A stretch of DNA of 21,470 nt from positions 1 to 21,470 of the forward strand of contig CABUKD010000031.1 in NCBI GenBank assembly GCA_902492105.1, in the 5' to 3' direction. Made by a program: the position numbers and the translations under genes. The stretch's first letter is position 1. Each line of letters begins with the position of its first letter. Below, one piece after another: positions 14,909-21,470 of the stretch. The notes beneath the pieces were generated by a model. That model made no database searches. It was not told the origin of the DNA and was given only the letters and a program-made list of their open reading frames with translations. Source of the DNA: an uncultured Clostridium sp. Lineage in GTDB: Bacteria; Bacillota; Clostridia; TANB77; CAG-508.

Positions 14909-16675
14909 ATGAAGGGAAAAATAAAATGGATTATTATAGGGATACTTATATTAGTGGTACTAAGTATTGCTACTGTTATGATTATAAATGAAATGCAATT
15001 AAATTATACCATAGAAGAAATTACAGAATATAATTATTTTGTATTAATAGAAAATGAAAAATATGGTGTAATTGATAAATATGGAAATGTCATCATTGAA
15101 CCTTCCTATGAAGCGGTACAGATTCCTAACCCATCTAAGCCAATTTTTATTTGTGTCAATAGTTATCAACAAGAAACAAAAGAATATGAAACTACTGTAT
15201 ACAATGAGAAAAAAGAAGAAATTTTAACAGAATATCAAAATATACAGGCTATACCAATTGATACCAATATTGAAACCAATCCTTATGAAAAAGGTGTACT
15301 AACCTATAAAAAAGATGGAAAATATGGATTAATTACTCTAGATGGAAAAGAGGTAACAAAACCAATATATGACCAAATTAGTAGTATTCACTACAAAGAA
15401 GGAACTTTTTTAGTAAAACAGGACCAAAAAGTAGGAGTAATGAATATGAAAGGAAAAATGATTATTCCAATAGAATATGAAACCATTACTTCTGATAACT
15501 ACTATAATGAAACCACTAAAAATAAAACAACTGGATTTATTGTAAGCAAAAGAACAGAAGATGGGTATCGCTATGGCTATATTAATTATCGCGGAAGTAT
15601 TATTTTAGAAACAAAGTATACAGAACTAGAAAGAGTAACAGAAATTGCTAATGAAAAAGAATTATATTTTATAGCATTTCAAAATGGACAAGCAGGACTT
15701 TTAAAAGGTAAAAAAGTAATTTTAAATTATGAATATGAAGATATCCAATATAATTCTTTAAATGACATTTTTATTGTTCAAAGAAATGGAAAACAAGGAG
15801 CTGTTACAAAAGAAGGAAACATTATTTTACATCCAGAATATGATAGTATTCTTTTTGGAGGCATTTATTTAAATGCTGCAAAAGATAATGAAACCTTTAT
15901 TTTTGATTTATCAGGTAATCAGATTCAAACTGATGCACTTAGCATGACAAAAACAGACAATCCTAACTACTTTATTGCAATTGATAAAAATGATATTTAT
16001 ACAATTGTGGATAAAGAAGGAAACACTTTAGTAGATAACAATTATTCTTACATTGAATACCTACCAGGAGATTATTTTATTGTTGCACGTGATGGAAAAA
16101 ATGGTATTATTGATAGCACAGGCAAATCAGTAGTAGAATTAAAATATACTAGTATTTTTCATCTCAATGATACCAATTTATTGCAAGCAGAAATATCACA
16201 AAGTAAAACTATAGATTTATATAATTCACAAATAGAGCAAATTGCTAGTATGAAGAATGCAACAATAGCTGAATATGAAACATCAAATGAAACTATTTCT
16301 AAATATGTTATGTTAGCTTCTGAAGATGACTTCCAATATTATGATATTAACGGTAATCGATTAGAAGCAAAAGATATTTTCCCTGAAAATTCACTTTTTG
16401 CTAAAAAAATAAATGAAAAGTGGGGATTTGTAAATAAAGAAGGAAACTTGGAGATTCAAAATGAATATGAAATGGTAACAGATTTTAATCAATATGGGTT
16501 TGCAGGAATTAAACAAGACGGTAAGTGGGGAGTTATTAACCAAGATGGAATCGTTATACAAGAACCAATTTATGAGCTAAATTGGGTACAGCCAAGTTTT
16601 TTAGGCAAATATTATCGCATTAATACATGGTATGGTGACGTAAGATATAGCAAAGATGTGGTAGAGCAAGAATAA
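14909..16675 (+). CDS. Membrane-anchored WG-repeat protein
   Basis: A 588-aa protein of unknown function with an N-terminal membrane segment (about residues 5-27) and a long extracytoplasmic part made of WG beta-repeats. About nine to ten units are visible, each a W/Y-G-V/L-I/V-x-x-x-G pattern followed by a P/Y-E-Y unit: YGVIDKYGNVIIEPSYEAV, YGLITLDGKEVTKPIYDQI, VGVMNMKGKMIIPIEYETI, YGYINYRGSIILETKYTEL, NGIIDSTGKSVVELKYTSI, WGFVNKEGNLEIQNEYEMV and WGVINQDGIVIQEPIYELN among them. There is no sorting motif at the C-terminus. It appears co-transcribed with the CNNM gene. WG repeats usually mediate binding, but the partner cannot be inferred. Confidence 0.85.
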   Translation: MKGKIKWIIIGILILVVLSIATVMIINEMQLNYTIEEITEYNYFVLIENEKYGVIDKYGNVIIEPSYEAVQIPNPSKPIFICVNSYQQETKEYETTVYNEKKEEILTEYQNIQAIPIDTNIETNPYEKGVLTYKKDGKYGLITLDGKEVTKPIYDQISSIHYKEGTFLVKQDQKVGVMNMKGKMIIPIEYETITSDNYYNETTKNKTTGFIVSKRTEDGYRYGYINYRGSIILETKYTELERVTEIANEKELYFIAFQNGQAGLLKGKKVILNYEYEDIQYNSLNDIFIVQRNGKQGAVTKEGNIILHPEYDSILFGGIYLNAAKDNETFIFDLSGNQIQTDALSMTKTDNPNYFIAIDKNDIYTIVDKEGNTLVDNNYSYIEYLPGDYFIVARDGKNGIIDSTGKSVVELKYTSIFHLNDTNLLQAEISQSKTIDLYNSQIEQIASMKNATIAEYETSNETISKYVMLASEDDFQYYDINGNRLEAKDIFPENSLFAKKINEKWGFVNKEGNLEIQNEYEMVTDFNQYGFAGIKQDGKWGVINQDGIVIQEPIYELNWVQPSFLGKYYRINTWYGDVRYSKDVVEQE

Positions 16676-16800
16676 CAAATAACACGAGAAGAAACGGATA
16701 AAATGAAAGAATAATAGAATAACAAGAAAAATAAAAAGTCAACAAGGTTTATGGGTAATTTCCTTAAAAATCCAAATATTAAAAATAAAGAAGGAACATT

Positions 16801-18051
16801 ATGTATCAAACATTAGGAATAAGTAAAGAAATTTTAACTCTAGCAAAAAAAGTAGAAGAAGAAGTAAAAGATGAATTTAAAAAAGTAGATGAAGTATGTG
16901 AATATAATAGCTTAAAAGTATTAAATGCTTTCCAAAAATATCATGTATCAGATATTCACTTTAATAGTACAACAGGTTATGGGTATTCTGATATTGGAAG
17001 AGATACCATAGAAAAAATTTTTGCAGATATTTTGCATACAGAAGACAGTCTTGTAAGAAGCCAATTTATTTCTGGAACACATGCTTTAACAGTTGCATTA
17101 TTTGCTTTTTTACGACCAAATGATATCTTTTTAAGTATTAGTGGCAAACCATATGATACTTTAGATGAAGTAATAGGACTAGCAGAAAATGCTAGTTCCT
17201 TAAAATCATATGGAGTTCAATATGAACAAATAGACATGATAGAGAATGATTTTAATTATGAAGCTATACAAAAAAGAGTGGCACAAAATGACATTAAACT
17301 TATTGAAATTCAACGTTCTAGAGGTTATAGTTTAAGAGATAGTATATCATTAGAAAAAATTGAAAAAGTAATAAAAGTTATACGTAGTGTAAATGAAAAT
17401 GTCATTATTATGGTAGATAATTGTTATGGTGAAATGGTAGATACAATAGAACCAACAGACTTAGGAGCAGATGTTATTGTAGGTTCTCTTATTAAAAACT
17501 TAGGAGGAGGAATTGCTCCAAATGGTGCTTATATTGCAGGAAAAAAAGAATTAGTAGATCTAGCAGCACAAAGATTAACGGCACCAGGTTTAGGAAAAGA
17601 AGTAGGACCTACTTTGGGAATTAATAAACAAATTTTACAAGGCATATACTTTGCACCACATGTTGTGGCAAGCAGTTTAAAAACAGCTATTTTCGCAAGT
17701 AGATTATTAGAAACTTTGGGGTATGACGTTAATCCAAAATATCAACAAAAAAGAACGGATATTGTACAAACTATTACTTTTCACAATAGAGAAAAATTAA
17801 TTCGATTTTGCCAAGGAATTCAAATGGGTTCTCCTATAGATAGTAACTCTATTCCAGAACCATGGGATATGCCAGGTTACACAGATCAAGTAATTATGGC
17901 AGCAGGAGCTTTTACACAAGGGTCTTCCATAGAACTTTCTTGTGATGCTCCTATTAGAGAACCTTATATGGCATTTTTACAAGGAGGACTTACTTACGAA
18001 TATGGTAAATTAGGTGTTTTAAAAGCGGTTAGTTATATGGAAAAGGAGTAG
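16801..18051 (+). CDS. PLP-dependent enzyme, methionine gamma-lyase/YnbB family
   Basis: A 416-aa fold-type I pyridoxal phosphate enzyme resembling the group annotated as methionine gamma-lyase family or aluminium resistance protein (B. subtilis YnbB). Recognisable parts are SGTHALTVALFAFLRPND near residue 95, SGKPYDTLDEVIG near 115, EIQRSRGYSLRDSIS near 175, MVDNCYGEMVDT with the cofactor-contacting Asp, and GSLIKNLGGGIAPNGAYIAG with Lys232 as the likely Schiff-base lysine. The length is typical. The ATG follows AAGAAGGAA. Only two bases separate its stop from the next gene, whose ribosome-binding site lies in this gene's end, so the two are probably translated together. The true reaction is unproven for this subfamily. 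Confidence 0.88.
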   Translation: MYQTLGISKEILTLAKKVEEEVKDEFKKVDEVCEYNSLKVLNAFQKYHVSDIHFNSTTGYGYSDIGRDTIEKIFADILHTEDSLVRSQFISGTHALTVALFAFLRPNDIFLSISGKPYDTLDEVIGLAENASSLKSYGVQYEQIDMIENDFNYEAIQKRVAQNDIKLIEIQRSRGYSLRDSISLEKIEKVIKVIRSVNENVIIMVDNCYGEMVDTIEPTDLGADVIVGSLIKNLGGGIAPNGAYIAGKKELVDLAAQRLTAPGLGKEVGPTLGINKQILQGIYFAPHVVASSLKTAIFASRLLETLGYDVNPKYQQKRTDIVQTITFHNREKLIRFCQGIQMGSPIDSNSIPEPWDMPGYTDQVIMAAGAFTQGSSIELSCDAPIREPYMAFLQGGLTYEYGKLGVLKAVSYMEKE

Positions 18052-18053
18052 CT

Positions 18054-19322
18054 ATGAATACAATTGTAATTGGTGGAGGACCTGCAGGAATGATGGCAGC
18101 AATGCAGGCAGCCAAAATGGGAGATAACGTGACATTATTAGAAAAGATGCCATCTTTAGGAAGAAAATTATTAATTACAGGAAAAGGAAGATGTAATATT
18201 ACAAGTTCTTTACCAATGGAAGAATTTATTTCTAATGTGCCTGGAAATGGAATGTTTCTTTATAGTAGTTTTCAGCAATTTACCAATAAAGATATTATTG
18301 GCTTATTGGAACAAGAAGGATTACAAGTAAAAGAAGAAAGAGGACATCGTATTTTTCCAATCACAGATCAAGCAAAAGATGTATTAAACATATTTTTAAG
18401 CCTATTAAAGAAATATAAAGTAATTGTAAAAACAAATGCTAAGGTAGAAAAACTTATTATAAAAGAAGGCAAAGCAGTAGGTGTGCAATGCCTTTTTTGT
18501 GATGAGGAGGAAAAAATTTTGGAGGCCCAAAAATTTATTTTAGCAACCGGAGGAAAAAGTTATCCAATCACTGGCTCAACTGGAGATGGGTATCGACTTG
18601 CCCAGCAAGTAGGACATACTATTACCAAAATAAAACCATCCTTAGTTCCATTAACTACTTGTGGAGAATCTTTAAAACTATGCAAAAAAATGCAAGGACT
18701 TAGCTTAAAAAATGTAAAAATACAGCTAAAAGATAAACTAAAGAATAAAACTATTTATGAAGATTTTGGGGAAATGTTATTTACTCATTGGGGCATTTCA
18801 GGACCTACCATTTTAAGTGCATCTGCACATTTACTACGTTATCCAAAGGTAGAAGACTTGCTACAAAATCACCAAATTTATTTAAAGATTGACTTAAAAC
18901 CTGCCCTAACAGTAGAAAAATTAGAAGAAAGACTCCTAAGAGATTTTACTAAATTTAGAAATAAGGAATTCAAAAACAGTTTAGATGAATTATTACCTAA
19001 AAAAATGATAGAACCTATTATAGAAATAACTCAAATAGAACCAGATAAAAAAGTAAATGCCATTACCAAACAAGAAAGGTTAAGATTGGTGCAATTATTA
19101 AAAGATTTAGAATTAGAAATAAATGGTTTTCGACCTATAGAAGAAGCAATTATTACCTCAGGAGGAATTTCTATTAAAGAAATAAATCCAAAAACAATGG
19201 AATCTAAAATAGTAAAAGGATTGTACTTTGCAGGAGAGGTAATAGATGTAGATGCTTATACAGGAGGATTTAATTTACAAATTGCCTATTCAACAGGATA
19301 TTCAGCAGGAAGTCATCTTTAG
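18054..19322 (+). CDS. HI0933/YhiN-family flavoprotein (NAD(P)/FAD-dependent)
   Basis: A 422-aa FAD-binding oxidoreductase of the HI0933 family, which includes E. coli YhiN and the bile-acid enzyme BaiN. The N-terminal dinucleotide fold is IVIGGGPAGMMAAMQAAKMG, followed by LLEKMPSLGRKLLITGKGRC. Later motifs are FILATGGKSYPITGSTGDGY, LFTHWGISGPTIL and the C-terminal FAD segment LYFAGEVIDVDAYTGGFN. The length is normal. It overlaps the transcription unit of the preceding PLP enzyme (2-bp gap) and is followed 24 bp later by a YigZ-family gene. The physiological substrate is not evident; a bile-acid role should not be assumed from family membership. Confidence 0.9.
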   Translation: MNTIVIGGGPAGMMAAMQAAKMGDNVTLLEKMPSLGRKLLITGKGRCNITSSLPMEEFISNVPGNGMFLYSSFQQFTNKDIIGLLEQEGLQVKEERGHRIFPITDQAKDVLNIFLSLLKKYKVIVKTNAKVEKLIIKEGKAVGVQCLFCDEEEKILEAQKFILATGGKSYPITGSTGDGYRLAQQVGHTITKIKPSLVPLTTCGESLKLCKKMQGLSLKNVKIQLKDKLKNKTIYEDFGEMLFTHWGISGPTILSASAHLLRYPKVEDLLQNHQIYLKIDLKPALTVEKLEERLLRDFTKFRNKEFKNSLDELLPKKMIEPIIEITQIEPDKKVNAITKQERLRLVQLLKDLELEINGFRPIEEAIITSGGISIKEINPKTMESKIVKGLYFAGEVIDVDAYTGGFNLQIAYSTGYSAGSHL

Positions 19323-19346
19323 TGCCTTAGGGAGGATGAATTTAAG

Positions 19347-19965
19347 ATGAATACAATTAAAGACTATGTAGAAGAAGAATTAATAGAAAAAAAGTCAAAA
19401 TTTATAGCGGATATATTTTATGTAGAAACAATAGAAGAAGTAGAAGAAAATATAAAACAAATTCATAAAAAATATTATGATGCAAAACATCATTGTTTTG
19501 CTTATCGACTTTTACAAAACGATACTATTATAGAAAAAGCAAGTGATGATGGGGAACCTAGTAAAACAGCGGGAGCTCCTATGCTTCAAGTATTAAATAA
19601 AAATGAATTAGTCAATATTTTAGTTGTAGTTACTAGGTATTTTGGTGGAATTTTGCTAGGAACAGGAGGACTCGTTAGAGCTTATACCCAAGCTACACAA
19701 AATGCACTAAAAAAAACAAAACTTCTAAATTTACAAAAACGGAACAGAAGCAAAAGTAATTTTAAATTATCAAGATTTGGAAAACTTTCAATATTATTGT
19801 CAAAAAAATCAAATTCAAATTATAGAAAGTCAATATGGAGAACAAATTACCTGTTTTATTGAATTAGATGAGCAACAAAAACAAAAAATTTTACAAGAAG
19901 CGATGGAAAAAAAGCTAAATATACAAAAAATAGAAATCATTCAGGAAAAATACATTAAGAGGTAA
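19347..19965 (+). pseudogene. yigZ: YigZ/IMPACT-family protein gene with a frameshift
   Basis: The first frame (19347-19862) encodes a normal N-terminal UPF0029/IMPACT domain: KKSKFIADIFYVETIEE, YDAKHHCFAYRL, ASDDGEPSKTAGAPML and VVVTRYFGGILLGTGGLVRA. After about residue 130 this frame turns into lysine- and serine-rich sequence of no resemblance to the family. The expected C-terminal domain continues in the next frame: NGTEAKVILNYQDLENF, then the segment running to 19965. Removing one A from the A5 run at 19735-19739 joins the two parts into a protein of about 205 aa, the family's normal length. It may be a real recent mutation, a sequencing error, or, less likely, recoding. The ATG follows AGGGAGG. 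Confidence 0.85.
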
Positions 19966-20044
19966 ATAAAATGACAAATAGGTAATAAAAAGAAGAACAA
20001 ACTGGAAAAAAAAGTAAAAAATGGAAAAAAATTCAAGAAAACTA

Positions 20045-20073
20045 TTGCAAAATTTTCATAATCATAATATAAT
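20045..20073 (+). promoter_or_regulatory. Sigma-A type promoter for spo0A
   Basis: TTGCAA (20045-20050) and TATAAT (20068-20073) are 17 bp apart. The leader then holds a small hairpin AAATGC / GCATTT at 20086-20100. I see no clear sigma-H promoter. Confidence 0.65.
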
Positions 20074-20130
20074 TTCAAAAGTAGCAAATGCAAAGCATTT
20101 ACAAATTTTGAAAATTAGGGGGAAAAAATA

Positions 20131-20949
20131 GTGAGTGAAAAAATTACGGTTTTAGTGGCAGATGATAACAACGATTTTACAACAACGTTATCGAATTATT
20201 TAGAGAAAGAAGAGGAAATTGAAATTATAGGTATTGCAAAAGATGGCAATGAGGCCTATGAAATGGCAGTACAATTAAAGCCAGATATTCTTCTTTTAGA
20301 TATTATTATGCCACATTTAGACGGATTAGGGGTATTAGAAAAATTATACGAATTAGACTCAGACAAAAAACCATTATGTATTATTTTATCTGCTGTAGGA
20401 CAAGACAAAATAACACAAAAAGCAATTAATTTAGGAGCACAATATTATATTGTGAAACCTTTTGACATCAATGTATTAGTAAAAAGAATGAAAGAATTAA
20501 AAAATTATCAACCAATGCAATTAAGAAATGGATTTATTACTAGAGAAATAAAAAGTCAATATATTGACATTTCACCAGAAAAAAAGAAAAGCCAAGAAAA
20601 TTTAGAGGCATTGGTAACAAATGTAATCCATGAAGTAGGAGTACCAGCACATATTAAAGGATATCAATATTTAAGAGAAGCAATCATGATGGTTATTAGA
20701 GATACAGATGTAATTAATCAAATTACAAAACAATTATACCCTGAAATTGCCGGTAAATACCACACAACCCCAAGTAGAGTAGAAAGAGCAATACGCCATG
20801 CCATAGAAGTAGCATGGGGCAGAGGAGAACAAACAACAGTAGAAAACATATTTGGCTATACCGTCTCAGCCGCTAAAGGAAAACCAACGAACTCAGAATT
20901 TATTGCGATGATAGCTGACAAATTACGACTTGAATTAAAGAGTGCGTAA
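20131..20949 (+). CDS. spo0A: Sporulation master regulator Spo0A
   Basis: A 272-aa phosphorylation-activated transcription factor that starts sporulation. The receiver domain has the acidic pair Asp11-Asp12 in VLVADDNNDF, phospho-acceptor Asp57 in LLLDIIMPHLDGLGVL, and lysine in YYIVKPFD. The C-terminal DNA-binding domain (about 155-272) carries the strongly conserved Spo0A sequences NVIHEVGVPAHIKGYQYLRE, TPSRVERAIRHAIEVAWGRG and GKPTNSEFIAMIADKLRLE. It starts with GTG at 20131 behind AGGGGGAA. It has its own promoter and terminator. The usual neighbour spoIVB is not directly upstream; a YigZ-family gene is there instead. Confidence 0.97.
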   Translation: MSEKITVLVADDNNDFTTTLSNYLEKEEEIEIIGIAKDGNEAYEMAVQLKPDILLLDIIMPHLDGLGVLEKLYELDSDKKPLCIILSAVGQDKITQKAINLGAQYYIVKPFDINVLVKRMKELKNYQPMQLRNGFITREIKSQYIDISPEKKKSQENLEALVTNVIHEVGVPAHIKGYQYLREAIMMVIRDTDVINQITKQLYPEIAGKYHTTPSRVERAIRHAIEVAWGRGEQTTVENIFGYTVSAAKGKPTNSEFIAMIADKLRLELKSA

Positions 20950-20992
20950 AAATTGGTAAACAAGGCAATAAATTTAAAATTGATAGGATAAG

Positions 20993-21055
20993 AAACTTCC
21001 AAGATTTATTGATTAGCATTAAAAAATGTGAATCAGTAAAAATTGGAAGTTTTTT
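20993..21055 (+). terminator. Intrinsic terminator of spo0A
   Basis: AAACTTCCAA (20993-21002) pairs perfectly with TTGGAAGTTT (21043-21052), with a secondary inner stem, followed by a T-run to 21055. Confidence 0.85.
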
Positions 21056-21072
21056 AGGAAAATTTGTTTTGT

Positions 21073-21105
21073 TTGCTAGACAAATAAGTAAAAATATACT
21101 ATACT
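21073..21105 (+). promoter_or_regulatory. Promoter of the small hydrophobic peptide locus
   Basis: Two alternatives overlap: TTGCTA (21073-21078), 16 bp, TATACT (21095-21100); or TAGACA (21077-21082), 17 bp, TATACT (21100-21105). Either would start transcription near 21107-21112. Confidence 0.45.
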
Positions 21106-21159
21106 AGAAATATAGGAAATGAGAATAAGCGGAGTAGAGCCTACGAAGAACATCAAAGC

Positions 21160-21279
21160 TTGTTACTACAAACATTAATTGCAACAATATACATATTATA
21201 TTATTCATTAATTGGAGTAACTATCATAGCAATTGCCTTAATTATAGCATTAGCAGTAATTTTGAGCAAAAGCGAATAA
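21160..21279 (+). CDS. Small hydrophobic peptide, candidate type I toxin
   Basis: A 39-aa frame from TTG encodes one long membrane-spanning stretch (LLLQTLIATIYILYYSLIG, then VTIIAIALIIALAVIL) and ends in the short polar tail SKSE. The frame is open further upstream but has no ATG, GTG or other TTG, and the only site before the TTG is a weak GAAGAA. A separate 19-codon ATG frame (21119-21178, beginning MRISGVEPTK) overlaps it and could couple translation; alternatively the two were once one gene and a frameshift separates them. Size, composition and the antisense RNA that begins just past its stop recall type I toxins such as TxpA or Fst, but I do not recognise the sequence. Confidence 0.4.
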   Translation: MLLQTLIATIYILYYSLIGVTIIAIALIIALAVILSKSE

Positions 21280-21285
21280 ACCAAT

Positions 21286-21365
21286 AAAAAACACATCTGT
21301 TCACTTGGCGGTGTAGATGTGTTAACTTTACACTGGCAAACCACTTTGTGGTTTCTCCATTTCCT
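21286..21365 (-). ncRNA. Predicted small RNA of about 80 nt, candidate antitoxin
   Basis: Read on the reverse strand, a perfect consensus promoter is followed by an RNA starting near 21365. It carries hairpin 1, AAACCAC / GTGGTTT with an AAA loop (21338-21354), and a terminator hairpin AACACATCT / AGATGTGTT (21290-21298 and 21315-21323) closed by a U-run ending near 21286. No open frame of note lies within it. Its 3' end is seven bases beyond the stop of the hydrophobic peptide, and the opposing transcript would be fully complementary to it if that transcript runs to the weak terminator at 21424. An independent regulatory RNA is the alternative. Confidence 0.65.
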
Positions 21366-21371
21366 ATAATT

Positions 21372-21400
21372 ATTATACACAGATTACACAGATTTGTCAA
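21372..21400 (-). promoter_or_regulatory. Full-consensus promoter of the small RNA
   Basis: On the reverse strand TTGACA (21395-21400) and TATAAT (21372-21377) are exactly 17 bp apart. Such a perfect promoter in non-coding DNA is strong evidence of a transcript. Confidence 0.8.
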
Positions 21401-21402
21401 AT

Positions 21403-21424
21403 AAAATTCAAAAAAGAATTTTTT
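21403..21424 (+). terminator. Weak terminator for the forward transcript
   Basis: AAAATTC / GAATTTT with an A6 loop is followed by two more T. It is AT-only in most pairs, so its efficiency is doubtful. Bases 21425-21470 show nothing I can assign. Confidence 0.4.
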
Positions 21425-21470
21425 CGTTTGTTTGAAACCATTGAGCGAGTAAGAGCAAAAAAAGCATAAA

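Noticed and set aside
21119..21178. 19-codon ATG frame as an independent gene
   Set aside because: Composition is unremarkable and no good ribosome-binding site precedes it; kept only as a possible leader of the hydrophobic frame.

Overview
The window is AT-rich chromosomal DNA from an endospore-forming, low-GC Gram-positive bacterium, most probably an anaerobic member of the Clostridia. The evidence is the very low GC content, the strong Shine-Dalgarno sites, the sigma-A type promoters, and three sporulation or spore-related genes: a bofA-like gene, a spore photoproduct lyase and spo0A. I cannot name a genus. There are no rRNA, tRNA or CRISPR features and no complete mobile element.

Layout. 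From 1 to 2.3 kb there is a promoter followed by pth (peptidyl-tRNA hydrolase), a short RNase E/G-family nuclease and a bofA-like membrane protein. From 2.3 to 6.3 kb there is a reverse-strand acyl-CoA ligase, then forward-strand trmB and an mscS-type channel. Two copies of a palindromic GGGGACGG-core repeat sit at the 3' ends of the ligase and trmB. From 6.4 to 7.5 kb there is a spore photoproduct lyase gene with its own terminator. From 7.5 to 10.1 kb there is an OmpR-type two-component system ending in a terminator. From 10.1 to 13.5 kb there is a sortase locus: sigma-A promoter with a nearby Spo0A-box-like heptamer, a sortase, and two related secreted thioester-domain proteins that both end exactly at LPxTGF. 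From 13.5 to 16.7 kb there is a consensus promoter, a CNNM/CorC-type transporter protein and a membrane-anchored WG-repeat protein. From 16.8 to 20 kb there is a cluster of a PLP enzyme, an HI0933-type flavoprotein and a frameshifted YigZ/IMPACT-family gene. From 20 to 21.06 kb lies spo0A with promoter and terminator. From 21.07 kb to the end there is a small-RNA locus.

The most interesting part is the last 400 bases. A perfect consensus promoter on the reverse strand (TTGACA, 17 bp, TATAAT) drives a predicted RNA of about 80 nt with two hairpins and an intrinsic terminator. It converges on a forward promoter that precedes a short, very hydrophobic reading frame (39 aa from a TTG start). This is the architecture of a type I toxin-antitoxin pair, but I do not recognise the peptide and its start is uncertain. 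The second notable observation is the sortase locus, whose two substrate-like proteins lack the transmembrane segment and basic tail that normally follow an LPXTG motif. Other points worth checking are a Spl protein without the expected hydrogen-donor cysteine, an RNase G that lacks the zinc-link region, a lysine in place of the thioester glutamine in one surface protein, and a large palindrome over a promoter. All functional statements are from motif reading only; no database search was possible.
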